This document shows, piece after piece, positions 37,266 through 50,116 of a stretch of DNA of 64,000 bases (positions within the stretch are counted from its first letter, which is position 1; each line of letters starts with the position of its first letter). The translations under genes were made by a program, and so were the position numbers. The notes under the pieces were generated by a model that ran no database searches, was not told the origin of the DNA, and saw only the letters and a list, made by a program, of their open reading frames with translations. Origin of the DNA: Setaria digitata (Eukaryota > Nematoda > Chromadorea > Rhabditida > Setariidae); NCBI GenBank assembly GCA_003640385.1, contig RCAB01000222.1:35555-99554 (forward strand), in the 5' to 3' direction.

Positions 37266-37917
37266 TCAGTAAATAATGTATGGTATGTCTTTTAAAACAC
37301 GAACAATTCCGGTAATAATGATAAAACTGAATGATGACATTATCCAGAAATTCCTATAGAAAGTAAAAATGACGTGCACCATCATCATCTCTGATTTTTC
37401 AGGATGAAACTTAAAACAGACTGCTTTCACCATGGCAAATACTAGCTGAACGATGTGAAATATGGTATATTTAACATTTTTTTTCTCGCCAATATCAACA
37501 AATCTCTGGAGTAAATTTTTTTTTAATATCACATTAATGAGACTGATTTATAGGACTTAAATGTTCCCCGAAATTTGTTATCGATTTGAAAATGTCCTCT
37601 TCAAATTCATTTGATGCTGATTTCAAAAAGGAAATGAAATCAATAAGAATGAATTTGCAGCAAACGGGCGTAATTTTTTTGCTGATCATTTGAAATATGT
37701 CAAGGAAACTATTCATTAAAAGAATTCAAAAATGAAATAAAACGATTCTTAAGCATAAACATGCAAAGCGAATCAAATAAACGTGTGATGCGGCAAACAT
37801 ACGTCTCTCTCCATGATTTACTGCGTCAAACGTACGTATACCATAATAAATATACGTATCACGTAAATTATACATTGCCAAACTTGAGTATTTTTGAAAA
37901 TATTTCAAGCATACTTA
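37266..37917 (-). CDS. Candidate membrane-protein gene or pseudogene fragment
   Basis: Three consecutive long open stretches lie on the minus strand: 37908-37729 (FQKYSSLAMYNLRDT then a second part), 37716-37537 (MNSFLDIFQMISKKITPVCC to FGEHLSPINQ) and 37532-37269 (VDIGEKKNVKYTIFHIVQLV to IVRVLKDIPYIIY). The last one contains two hydrophobic segments of about 20 residues. The first two share a frame with one TGA between them; the third is shifted by one. One spliced reading removes the TGA (donor GATAC/gtatat, acceptor AATGAATAG) and joins NQ to NFWIMSSFSF through the acceptor TTTCTATAG. The alternative is a decayed single frame. I recognise no receptor or channel motif. Confidence 0.35.
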
Positions 37918-40900
37918 TGGCTTAATTTACTGATAATGAAATAAAGTAATTAAAAATATGGAATGATAATATTTCCTCAGGTCATACCTTTGAAGAGAGA
38001 ATGATATCAGTAAAAATATGAATTGATTAAAAAATATGAAGTTGTTTAGAGCTTAATGATAATTGATAATTGAATGATGATATGTGGTATCGGATATGTG
38101 AACTTTTTCGTTTGAGGATGCCATGAAAAATTTTTTTAAAGCCAACATTTGTCAATTACTGTCGACATTATACGTGAGGAATTTTAAATTTCACTTCTGT
38201 TTGTATCGGAATATTTAGTTTTTTTTTGTCATTTAATTTTGAGTACACTTAACTGATTTTGATATATATTCCTTTTTTTTCTTTCTTTCTTTTAATTAGT
38301 GACAAATCTTTGTTAAACAAAACGTCATATTTCTTGGTATATGAGTAAAGGAAACACCAATAATTAATTATTATCGCAATCTCTTTCTTTTCTTGTTTAA
38401 GACAATTTAAAAAGAAAAAAGGGGAAAAAATAAAATCATTATAAATTTAAAAATTATTTCATAGCAGTTTTCAAATAGCGACAACATATAAATTTAAAGC
38501 TAGAAAAAGAAAAAAAAAGAAAAAATGCGAGTAGTTCAAATGTAATTAATAATTAATATAGAGAGCATTACTCTTCAAAATCATTTTGTCACTTTTAACC
38601 TTTTCTCATTCTACTTGCACAAAATATATCCCGCATTTTTTTTCAGGAAACTTTTTATACTTTACTTCTCTTTTTTCTTCAGGATAATAGGATCAGTCCA
38701 CTGTTGCGGACAGTTAATAGTTCGGTCAATTAACCTCTCACACAATAAATAAACTTGGCCTACTTTTTTGCATTCTTCACTATTTTCAACCAATAATTTA
38801 CACAATTTCTATTTTTTGCATTTTTTTTTTTTGAAATTTATAGAATATTTTTCAGATATTCTTTAAATCAATTGTATAATACTTTTACTTGTGCCAAATG
38901 TATGCCTAAGACAAGACAAAGTAACGGAAAATACATTTTATATAGTATTTCTAGAATCAGAAATTTTTGGTTCCTTTTTCACATATCTTTCCTGCTTGAT
39001 TGAATATTGTGAGGTTAGAAATTTGGTGCTATTTATGCAAATTTATCTGAAAATTTTTAATAATTTCTTTTGATAATTTGTGCTAATTTTCAACTCTATC
39101 GAAGTTAATTCAGTTTGAATTTTTATCAACATATAATAAGAAAATGCAGGACAACAAGGTAAGAAATAGTATGGAAAATAAAAATTAGAAATTATTTGCA
39201 CTTAACCTGCCAGTAGTGATATAATGCAATTACATGATAATAGCAATAGTTAAATATCACTTATAAAATAAAGGGACGGAATGTAAATATTAATTATTCA
39301 AATATAATTGAAGTAATAACTCCCAGGTATGCTAGTTGTGGAGCAACATTTTTCATATTATTTATAGTGCTACAAAACCAAAAAAAAAACTACATGACAT
39401 GTTAACAATATTAATTGCAAAATGAACAAATTTACGACTATAAAAAGTGGAGAAAAAAAGATATTTTTCGGGATAAGTTGTGAAATGTAATCTTAGAAAT
39501 TTTACAGAAAAATTCAATTAATAAGATTTAATATTAACAATATCTGAATTTAATACTTTAAACTAAAATTAATTTGCTTTCAGTAAGCTAAACTAACAAA
39601 TTTAAATTATATTTTGGCAATAATACAACTAAACAGAGGAACTGTAGCTACGGTATTTGAAATGTAAAATTCAAAATTTTTGATATTAAGAGCAGCTTCT
39701 TTTTTTTTCTTTTATGACCTTCTTTCTATTTCACAGGTAATCACTGTTCTCTCATCAAGTGTTTAAAAAAAAAAAAAAAAAAAGAAAGGAAAAAAAAAGA
39801 AAAAGAAAAAATTGCTGTTTAATAAAGAAGTTTTAAAATTAAAAATTTTTTTAAAAGTGTGTATTCTCTCATCTCAACACTTCTGAGCTTGCTGTTTCAA
39901 ATGTTTTCATAATAAGTGCAAATAAGAAAAGAACAAAAAAGATTGAAACGGTTTTTTCTTCATTTTTTTTTTCATTTTTTTCTTTTTTGTTTAGAAGATG
40001 GAAAACAATTTTTAATTTTTTATGAAGGATGCACTTTTTGTTGCATTAAATGAACTTCTAATTTTTTGCGAAAAATCAGGTAATTATTCAAATTTAGACG
40101 ATATTGTAGTTAAATTACAGAACGAAGAGCAAAATTGTACAACAAAAAAAGAAAAAATATGCATTCAAAAAATCTAGTAAAGAATCTTAGTAAAATTTGG
40201 TACTAATTTCCAAAAATCTCGATGACAAATTCCAAAATCATTTTGTTAATGGTGCCAGTTGGAAAAATTATTGAATGGGGAAAATTAATTCGACCATTTA
40301 GACAGGCTATTTAAACAGAATTTAATTTTTTTCTTTATAAACTTGTCAAATTGGAATATTAGTGGAATATTTGTTTAGTAAAATTTGCCAAAAATTATTT
40401 AAAACCAATTATTTCCAACAAAAGAAATAATTTTGGACTAAAATCTGATTGCATTATTCCTCGTTAGCTGTACACAGCTCGAATTTTTATGCATATTAGA
40501 CACTGAATTAATTAATATATCATAGCATCTCAAACGTTTTAATCATTCCATTAAACTAAATATTTCATTGTAATTAAGCTTTTTTTTTTAATCTCTAAAT
40601 ATATGCTACTGAATATTCCGTTTATTTTCCGATTACGAAAATTCTATACTGCTTAATGTTTTTCATCAATTATTAAATGTTTCAATAATCTAAACGACAA
40701 CCCTGCAATAATTATTAAAATGATTTACCTCACGATATCATAACATTTGTTCAAGTTAATTTTATCGTTCAAAATACCTTATAAAGAATGTAACAATATT
40801 ATTACTACGCATAAGAACAAGTAAGAACACGTTAACATTTTCCTTCTTTTTTTTTTTTTTTTCAGCTGAAAACCTAATCAATTAGGGCATAAATGATTCA

Positions 40901-41355
40901 TTTAGATAAATTAGAACATTAATTTACCGAATAATTAATGCTCTAATTGAAAAAAAAAGCTTAGTAAAAAAGAATGTTACGAGTAAAACTTTTTTTTCGT
41001 TTTAATTTTGTTCCTAAAGCAATAAGCTAAGGAGACTGTAAACTTTACATTCTTAGAGTTTGCCTATTTCAATTGTTTGATCCATTCTTGAAAAAAAAAA
41101 ATACTTTTTTTTTTTTGAAGTGTACTTCAAATCACTTGTCCTCAATGCTACTAAGTTTGTTCCTAAATGCTTGCAAATTTCTATCTTTTTTTTTCCTCCC
41201 CCTTCCCAATGTGTTCGTTTTGCTTGATGTAAAGGGAAGAGAGGAACAGTAGCTATTGAAAAATATTTGGTAACTTTTACTAGCTTTAAAGGGTATAATA
41301 TTTCCGGGATGGTTTTGCTTTTTTTTTTTATCTGAAAATTTGTTTTGGCATTCAT
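37918..41355. other. No supported gene
   Basis: AT-rich with A/T runs. Two exon-like fragments: 38682-38731 on the plus strand follows an excellent acceptor (TTTTTTCTTCAG) and reads DNRISPLLRTVNSSVN then stop. ATG 39144 reads MQDNK directly into a consensus donor (gtaaga). Their order and phases do not form a gene I can defend. Confidence 0.4.
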
Positions 41356-41464
41356 TTGCTACCCACCTGTTTCCTTTTTCTTTGTCCAATAATTGTATAT
41401 TTTGGAAATTCTCGTTCAAAATCGCAAATTTTACAAAGTAATCAGACATTAAAAGAAAACAAAA

Positions 41465-41945
41465 CTTCAAATATGCAAAAATTTACAGGCATAATGACGT
41501 TTGTTATGCTAAAGAGACAGAGGAAAAAATGCAAAAATATTGAGAAAATAACATTTAAGGATGAGAAGAAAAGATCGGGAAAATCAGTATACAATTGTAT
41601 AAAAATTAATGTAATGATTAAATAAAAAAAAAAAGAAAGGAAAAGAAAAAGAAAAGGAAAGAATTAACGTAAAATGGAAGCGCAATAAACGTTTTGAAAG
41701 AATGCTTTTATTTATGCTAAAAAGATAGGGGAAAAAAAAGAATAAAATGTTGAAGAATGCCTTTTATTTATGGATAAAATTTCCATCATCACTTCGGGTT
41801 TTCTTTTAGTTCTATCATACAGAACACTTGCAGGGAGAAGAAGAAAACTTGTTGATTAGGATTTACCCTCCGGGTAAGTTAAAGTCGGCTATTTCAACCT
41901 GTCATTTACTATATTTCAAGATTACCACTTGACCATCGGGATATT

Positions 41946-41981
<36 letters not shown>

Positions 41982-41998
41982 TTATATTGAGCATTCTT
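41465..41998 (+). CDS. Candidate small lysine-rich protein, three exon-like pieces
   Basis: An internal exon at 41810-41873 is the best-supported piece. It has the acceptor TTTTCTTTTAG, reads FYHTEHLQGEEENLLIRIYP and ends at CCG G/gtaagt. A 47-base intron with the acceptor TATATTTCAAG leads, in phase, to DYHLTIGILFK followed by a lysine run made by the poly-A at 41950-41979, then DYIEHS and stop. Upstream, an open frame ending KSGKS-like at TCA/gtatac (about 41588) joins in phase 0 and reads KRQRKKCKNIEKITFKDEKK. Start not identified. The poly-A inside the last exon is suspicious. Function unknown. Confidence 0.3.
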
Positions 41999-44900
41999 AA
42001 AAAATAAAACATTTGCAATTTTCTTTTTTCTTCGAACTAAAAAATATTGGTAAAAATTTGTTGAAACTATTGCACATCCTCATTCGAATTTAAAATATGT
42101 AATTTACCAACTAATAACAGCTGTTTGAAAATATCAATCATTTTCGAATAAACAATAATAAAAATATAAATGTTCAGCAATATTAATAAATAAAAAAAAA
42201 AAACTGATAATTTTTTTTTTGAAACAATGTGCAAATAGGAAAGAAATATGTAAATTTTGCGTTTAAGTTTTTGTGAAAATTTAAAATGATTTTATTGAAA
42301 ACATGTGTCAATACTAATTTTTATCTTTTCCTTTCTGCATTTTCTTTTCCTTTTTTTTTCCGCAATTTTAATTATATTTGTTGCATTATTTTGTTTTATT
42401 TTTTTTTCTTCTTTTTTTTTGAATAAATTTATTTGAAAACAATAAGCAAAAGATAATTTTTTTGAAATGGAATGAATGGAACTTTGAAGTTGAAAAAGGC
42501 ATGGTAAAAAAGGTGAAGAAGGCAAAAGAATACAATGATTTATGGGAACATTTTTCTTTTTTCTTCATAGCATTTTTTCAATTTTTTTTAAATCATTTTT
42601 TTTTTCTTTGGAAAGGAGGGGGGAGAAGGTAAGCTAAAAGGACGTATGTACTTTTATTCTTTTTCCATTCGCTATTTTTCCATTTCTGCTTTATTATTTC
42701 TTTTTTTTTTTTAAATTTAATTTAATTTAATTTTTTGCTGAGAAAAGTCAAAACTATATGTAAGAGTATTTTAATAAAAAAAACATGAGAAAAAGAAGAA
42801 GCTGTCATGCTTGGTTAGATAAAGTTTTATTTTTCTTTCCGTTCTTCACTTTCTGCTAAATAGATATTTGGTCATAGTTTGGAATATTCTCGCTAGCCGA
42901 AGATATTTGGGTCTTAATTTAGAGCATCACTTCTGATCCGAAGACACTTAGTTTCAGGCATGTCTATTTTTTCAACCTTTAAGGCTCAATATATGCTTGT
43001 CTTATAACATTAACTGACTTTATGTCTTTTTTAAAGGATTTTTTTCCTTCCATATGCCATTTAAACATCATTATAAGTAAACACAGTCATTTGGGATAGG
43101 AAAGAGAAAATAAAAGGAAAAAGCTGGCAGAATTAAACATCTTGAACATTTTATTTTTTAAGTTTAAAATTTAATTCACAAAATGGTTTTAACGATATCA
43201 TTCATGTTATGCGGTTTGCTCAACGAAATGCTTACAGATTTGATTTCATAGAATAGGACAGTTACCCGAAAAAGTTTCCGATGTTCTATCGAATTAGGAA
43301 CTACTAGTTAAAATTCAACAATGCTTATGCTAATAAACGGCTCTATAAAATAAAAGAATCAAATATGGCTAGCAATCACGTAGTAGTGATAACTTCATTT
43401 TAGTTAAGTATTCACGCTATATTCCATATCCAACCACGTAATATTCCACATCTCAGTTACGTAAGTACGTTATAATACAAATTTAGTCATGTGTCAATGT
43501 TCAATCATTCAAGTTATTCATGTGTAGCATTGCTCACCTGATATCAAATAAATTGAGCGACCTATAATTAAAAAAAAAAAAAAATTGAAGACTTGAGTCA
43601 TACTTTTTCAATTAAGTTCAACGACAAAACTGCAACATCATGCCTTTCATGTTCATTAATTTGTTGAACATGTAAAAAAAAAGAGAAATAAAAGAATTAA
43701 CTAATTTATTAATTGATGAAAGAATATTTATTAAAAGAAAAGCTGCTGGAAGGATAGAAATTTCTCTCGTCCACTGATTAATTTGTCTTTCATCATATGA
43801 AAACTATTTATTTACGAAATCATAGAGAATCCTTCTTTAAATTCATTATTCTAACAGTATTTAAATTACTAAAATTGAATTTTTTCAGTAATTTGTCACA
43901 AAACCAATTGACATTGACTCGCAATTTTTGGCCCAGTTTATGATAATAATTCTTTTTTTGACAACTTCAAAATGAAACTATTTGAGTAACTTACGGTAAT
44001 AAATCTTTTTTTTTTTTGCGATGCAATTTTTTTTTCTTTTCTACTATTTCATTAATTAGTGAAACATGACAGTTTTTGGACTAGGACAATTTCTTGCCTT
44101 CTTTAAGAAGATGTGAAAATTGCAAACATGCAAAACAATAAATGATTACATTGTGATTCGATATGAAATATTTCGAATTGAATTAACAGTTACAATTTCA
44201 CTAATTTCAACAGAACAAAAAGAAAAAGAAGTTCCAAATTCAGTTAGTACTTCTTCGCATTGTATTGAGAAAGTTTGCTGCAGTTTGTAAAAAAAAAAAA
44301 AAAGATTGTAAAAAAAAGAAAGAAGTGTAAGTAACTTCTATCTTCTTCGCTCTCGAAACTTGTTTTTTTTTTCTTTTCTTGCCTTTTTCCATTTGAGGCT
44401 AGATTCATTTAAGCATTTAACTCAAACTTTTCTAAATTATTTCTTGCTTGCAAAGAACTGTAACAAAATGACTCATTGTAAAGTCATATTAAAAAAAAAA
44501 AAAAAACTATATCAAAATTTTCGTATAAATGATACAATTATTTGCTAATTTAAATTTTATTATTCCAATTTGTTCAATACCAATTTCAATGCTAAATGAC
44601 TTGTCTAAAGTTTGATATGTAATTATTTAGCATCATCAACGGATATTTCAGTTTGAAAATTCAATTTTTATCAAAAATATATAAATCAGTCTAACTTTTA
44701 CCATATACAAAGGAAATCTTATTGTCCGAGTAATTTATATGTTTTAAATTCAATGTGTAAGTTTAGATCACTAATCAATTTTACGTGCTATCAGTGTTTG
44801 TTGACCAAATTTTTTTTTGTTATCCCAGTGGTATATATGTTTTGATTTTGTTCTATGAAAGAGGAAGTGAACTTCTGAAAAAAAAGGGCAATTTTTATCA

Positions 44901-46068
44901 GAAAAATTTTAAAACCGATTTGTTTCAAATTTCAAAAAATTCAAGTAATAGGACTAGTTATTTATTTTTCTCGAACGAATCAAATCAATCAATATCATAT
45001 TATGGCATACTTAATTATCTTTGACCTATTTTGAGCTGAAAGATTAGCTGTGAATTATTAACTGAAGAACTCAGTAGCGATACAATCTTTTTACTCAATT
45101 TGATAGGCTTAATGTAAAGCTAAATTTTTTCATGAATTTAATAAAACTAACTTATATCAGTAATTATCACTCAAAACTTATTACACCACTATCATAAATG
45201 GGTCCCAGTTATTTCCTTCAACTTTATTATCAGACAGTAACAAATTCATTTTCCTCTCTTCCTGTTCCATTTTTCAAACTTTATATTGAGCTAGAAAATC
45301 TTGAAATTGATAGCTATTGAAAAACACCTCACATTGTCGGGTTAAAAAAAAATTTCTCCTTGATAAGCTTTATAAATTGTATTTTTCATTTTTAGCCTGA
45401 AAAAGAGGAAAAAAAAAAACTTTTTTCTTTTTGCACAATTGAATTTACTCATCGAATTAAATTACTGATGTCAGTTGTGATGAATGAATAATTTATCAAA
45501 ATTTATAAATTACGGTTAAAATACAGAAGTAATTGAGTGGGTGCACAATTCCGAAAATAAATTTTAAAATTTTGGATTCAGAAATTTCAAAAAAAAAAGA
45601 AAAAAACGAAAATAAAAAAAGAAAAAAGGAAAAATTTTTATCAAAAAATAAGAACGAGAAAAGAAAAAGTAAAAAACAAAAATACACATGTAAAATGAAC
45701 GGATGAATGAAAAGAGAAAGATTGTTCACTGCAAGCTGTTTGAATTTGATTGTTTCGAAAAATTTGAAATACGTACAAAAAAAAAAATTCATCAAATTCC
45801 GAAAAAATAAAAATTCATCATAAATAAAACGATAAGGGAGAAAAAAAAGAGGGAGAAGAAACAAAAAAAAAAAATATTTTTAGATATGTATATATATCAG
45901 AAATTGAAGTACAAGAAAAGTTCATTAAGTAAAAGAGTTAGAGAAGGTGAAATGAGAGGAAAAAAAAGAGAAGAAAAGTATAGATGGCATCAATCTTACC
46001 TTCATTTTTTCTATTTTCTTAAAGAGGAGAAAAAGTGTGGCAAGAATGAAGAGAAGCCCCTGAAGAAG

Positions 46069-46116
46069 CGGGGGAGCGGGGTGGCGAGGAAGTGCCGCGG
46101 TATAGCGGGGGAGTGG
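46069..46116 (+). other. G-rich block, potential G-quadruplex
   Basis: GCGGGGGAGCGGGGTGGCGA and, 16 bases on, GCGGGGGAGTGG give two long G runs plus shorter ones in about 45 bases, inside DNA that is otherwise very AT-rich. It could fold as a G-quadruplex on the plus strand. No gene start is recognised nearby. Confidence 0.5.
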
Positions 46117-46966
46117 AAAAATACTTGGAAGAGCTCTTTTCTGCCATCATTCTGATGATTCGTTTTGGTTGTACTGCTGAAGTACATTCTAATGAAGTTG
46201 TTTAACTGAACACTGAACAGATAGTTTTGATAAGAAAAAAAATAAAAATAAAAAAAAAAAAAGAAAAGAAAACTGATAATGCGCAAAGCGGTGATACATA
46301 CCGCTTTTGCTGTTACTGCTACTTCAGCTTCCTCCCATTTTCAATTTATCATCTATTAGTATGACGATGATGATAATGATAATAATGATAACGAGATGAT
46401 CTATCCATGTCTTTTCTTGCTCTGTACTCTTTTTTTTTTTCTGTCCTTGTCTTTTTTCTCCATTTTTCCTCTGTCCTAATTTTTCCTGATAACACATTTG
46501 AATAAATAATTTAATGTTTCTTTAATGCTAATTTTATCAAAATTTGATAATATCCCAGTGATTTATTATTACTATAAAATTTTATAGTATGCTACTGCAG
46601 AACTTCAAAATTTATTCATTCAAATAATTGTTAAAACTGAAATGAAAATTTACCAATTAGAAATGGAAATAATTTTTTCACTTTTCACAGAGTTAAAGTT
46701 ATTCTTAATATTATTATTTAAATTATCATTAATACATTGATTTTTTTTTGAAAGGAATATATAATGCCTTTTTCGAAATATTATACTATGAAGATTCTAA
46801 AATCACAGAAAAAGGAAAAATGAAAAGGTAAGATTGTTTGATAGCGATGTAAAATGCAATTTATTCATATCATTTCATTTGTATTTTATACGAATTATGT
46901 AGAGATTTTGAAATGAGAATGAATTATTATTATTGTTGCAGGAGAAAGCAGAAGTAGAAGAAGCAC

Positions 46967-47084
46967 ACCGTTTCCAAGAGTTGAAAGTGTATGCAACCGT
47001 TTCCAAGAGTCGAGAGTGTGTGCAGCATTTCTAAGAGTCGAGAGTAAGGAGCATTTCCAAGAGTGGAGTGGAGTCGAGAGTATG
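46967..47084. repeat. Four-copy minisatellite, unit about 30 bases
   Basis: Copies at 46967-46995, 46996-47025, 47026-47051 and 47052-47084 share CATTTCCAAGAGTCGAGAGT with small changes. A good acceptor (TATTGTTGCAG, 46940) precedes it on the plus strand, and one frame is open for 30 codons across the first copies (EKAEVEEAHRFQELKVYA, ECVQHF, stop). So part of it might be exonic. Confidence 0.75.
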
Positions 47085-49079
47085 AAACGGATGAGAGGAG
47101 GAAAATAAAATTGCGAAAAAAAAAGAAAAAAAAGAAAGGAAATCTTTTTCTTTTTAAAGTACAATTTTTATGTTGTTGGGTTGATTGCATGTTAGGCATA
47201 TTTTCAAGGGGTACACTGAACTAAATAGGCCCTCTCTTCCGATAGGCGGGAGAAAAAAAAACCCCGAGAAAATGAAAGAGAGAGAAACGAAATGGTCCCT
47301 AAAAATGAGTGAGTACTTTAAAGTGCATCAGCAAAGTATTGAAAAAAAAAAAAAAACATATATATACTTGCATATTTCCTATGGTATTATATGACCTCTA
47401 ACAGGGAGTTGAAACTTTTTTTTCTTATTCAGTTAAAATTAAGAAAAAAAAAAGAGCAAATTTTATATGAGTTTTTGGAAGAAGGGGAAAAAAAAAGAAG
47501 TTGTCATGGATAAATTCTAATCATTTTATTGCTTTTTGGCTTTCTAACTTTTATATATTTTTGTTATTCTTGCGAACTATATGTTAACTTAATACACAGA
47601 ATTGAACATTTTATTGCCTTTTTTTTGTTTGATTATTTAAGTACGCATATTTTTGTTATTGTCATCATAATATCTTAACAGATAAAATTGATTATTTTAT
47701 TTGTTTCCTTGGCAGTTAATGATTTTATGTATGTTGCTATTGTTATCGCTTTGTAAAATTATGATTTATTTTATCACTATCTTGCAGATAAATTTTTTTT
47801 TTTATGCAAAAATCTGACCAAATGGAAAATTCCAAACTTAAATGATATGCGGATTTTGTTTTGGCATCAGAGTAGAAGCTGATCGAAAATTTGATTAAAT
47901 TTAAAAGAAAAAATTCAAAAATAATTTAAATCAGCAGTAGACAGTTTTGAAAAATAACAAATCCAAAGTATGAAGCTAATAAATAGGATAAAAGAGGAAA
48001 ATTTCCTTTCCCTTTTTCTTTCCTTCTTTTTTTTTAATTTTAACAAAAAGCATAAAATGTATTCAGTATTTTGTGGCACATCACATGTGAATTGTTGGAT
48101 AGCAGGCAACTTTTTCTGATTTTTTGGAATAGAAATGACAACTTTTTAAACCAAATATGCACTTTGGAAATATTAATAACGTCAATGCTTTTATTTAAAA
48201 TGCTCGAGAAATGATTATGACAGCATTAGAGGAATATTAAATTTCACTGTAGTGAAGAATAATATTGATATTGGACTATTCAATTGATTTTTTATTGCAT
48301 TAAAAGATTGTTTTGACATATTTCATAATAAAGGGACTCTTTCGAAATCCATCATGAAATTGTTGACAAATGATGATGAGCCTGTTTCAAATTTCTTTAT
48401 GTAATTGTTGATAAATCAAACTGTTCTCTGATTTTATTAATAAATACAATAACAACAAGAAAAAAGAAGGAGGAAAAAAATGGAAGAAAACAGAAGGAAA
48501 AAAAATGAAAAGAAATATACCTGACCTATGTTTGTGATGACTGACAAATAAGGAACTCATTTTCAAGTCAGACAGAATGACAATTCTTGTTGCATATTGT
48601 ATTGACCCATTTGTAACATCCTTAAGAGATTTTTTGTTTTTCTTAATGAAAATGGAATAAAAATGGGAAGTTTGCAATAGGTACACTTATTGGAATGTAA
48701 AGACAGATCAATGGATTACCATTATTATTATTATAGCTCTATAAATCGCAGATCAGTGTTGTTTCGAATGAATGAAGAAAAAAAAGAAGCGACAAGAGGA
48801 GAATTTTTTGAAAATTGATTTGAACAATTGAATTTTATCAGTCACTGCAGTAAAATAAGTTTAATAACGATGACCACGTATGTTACACTCAGCTTTATGA
48901 AAACAAGTGATAAAATAAGCCATTTGTTGTGTGTTTGGAATGAAATTTTTGTGATAAACCAAAAATAGGATAATTAAAGTGAAAATTTTCGATTTTATTA
49001 TCAAATAATGATTTGATAATTATCTCATCGAAAGAAGAAAAAGTGGGACGGAAAAATTATTGAAGCCATAAGCAGTAGA

Positions 49080-49265
49080 TTTATACAGAAACAGATAAGT
49101 AGATGGACAAAATTGATGGATGAGTCGCACGGAATGGAACAGGTGAACCCGTAGAGAACGGAACGGAACGGAATTGCTGGTGGACAAATGAAACGGATCG
49201 GATGGATGAATGAGTTGGTAGACAGACGGACGGAACGGACGGAACGAATGGTTGAATCGGTAGAT
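49080..49265. repeat. Degenerate GGAACGGAAC / GATGGATGA repeat
   Basis: Short, diverged units such as GAACGGAACGGAACGGAATT, GACGGACGGAACGGACGG and GATGGATGAATGAG. The array resembles the one at 28370-28640 and is probably an old microsatellite. Confidence 0.6.
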
Positions 49266-49588
49266 ATGCATACGTTTCAAGAAAATCGATTTCCGCACGA
49301 GCAAATAATCTTTTGGGTATTATAAAATTTCAGCATCAATTTTTTTGTTCCTTTTTTTTTTTAAAAAAAATGCCTCCATGTCCTTTAATGCATCAGTACC
49401 ATTAATTTGTGCATTTTTTTTTAAATTTTTAAAGTGCATTGAAAGTGCACTATCAAGCGTTACATGCTGTCTGATACCACCAATAAAGCCATCTTTCTTT
49501 CGTTACTTTTTGTTTTTAAAGTTCCTGCTTAACATTTTCTACTCGGATTTGTCATAATTCATCAATTTCAATCTTGTATTTAATATAT

Positions 49589-49939
49589 TCATTCAAAATA
49601 TATTAGACTAATCAAGAAGTGGATACAGCTGATAAGTGATATCATGAAATTATGACCAAAAAATTTAATTTTTTTTTGTAGCCAATTTCTCAAAATTTTT
49701 TCCGGTACAGAAATTTCGATATGATATGCATTAGATTGAAAATAAAAATTAAAAAGCCGAAATAAGCCTCCATCGTCATATTTGATTTGATCCCCTTGTA
49801 TGAGATTGATTAAGATTAAGCAAGGAAAAAGTATTTGTGCGATCATTTGAAAATATTTTCGAGAAAAAGAAGAAAGAAAGCAAAAAAAAAGATTTGAAAT
49901 TGCAAAGCTATCATCTAAGAGAAGAGTAGAAATTGACAT
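49589..49939 (-). CDS. Putative secreted or membrane protein, unrecognised ORF
   Basis: An ATG frame of 116 codons, long for DNA this AT-rich. The second in-frame Met (residue 33) begins MIAQILFPCLILINLIQG, a plausible secretion signal, followed by DQIKYDDGGLFRLFNFYFQS. The far C-terminus is hydrophobic again. I see no known family and no clear splice partners, and the 5' part is low complexity (F/S-rich). Confidence 0.3.
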   Translation of the reverse strand: MSISTLLLDDSFAISNLFFCFLSSFSRKYFQMIAQILFPCLILINLIQGDQIKYDDGGLFRLFNFYFQSNAYHIEISVPEKILRNWLQKKIKFFGHNFMISLISCIHFLISLIYFE

Positions 49940-50116
49940 ATTATATTGCGAACAATTTAAAATTCAATGGATCCAAGTATAATTTGCAAAACGATATTTA
50001 TAATTTAAATGAGAAAAATGCAGAATTTCCACAAACATCATATTGTTACTTGAAATGAATTCATTATTTCAAAAAAAGGAAAAGAAAAAAAATCAAGAAA
50101 GCTGGAAGAAGGTTCT

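Larger units (their letters stand above)
41999..49588. other. Repeat-rich region without a supported gene
   Basis: Seen here: a diverged 38-41-base tandem (42860-42965) built on GAAGATATTTGG; a short signal-like frame at 43183-43251 (MVLTISFMLCGLLNEML, then stop); a G-rich block at 46069-46116; a minisatellite at 46967-47084; and a degenerate GGAACGGAAC/GGATGGATGA array at 49080-49265. Overlapping long frames at 41.05-41.47 kb on the minus strand (up to 112 codons) are lysine-rich, compete in two frames and were not accepted. Confidence 0.45.

Noticed and set aside
41053..41470. Minus-strand frames of 100 and 112 codons
   Set aside because: They overlap each other in two frames, are lysine-rich over A/T runs, and conflict with the plus-strand exon evidence nearby. 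The true ATG at 41355 alone is not enough.
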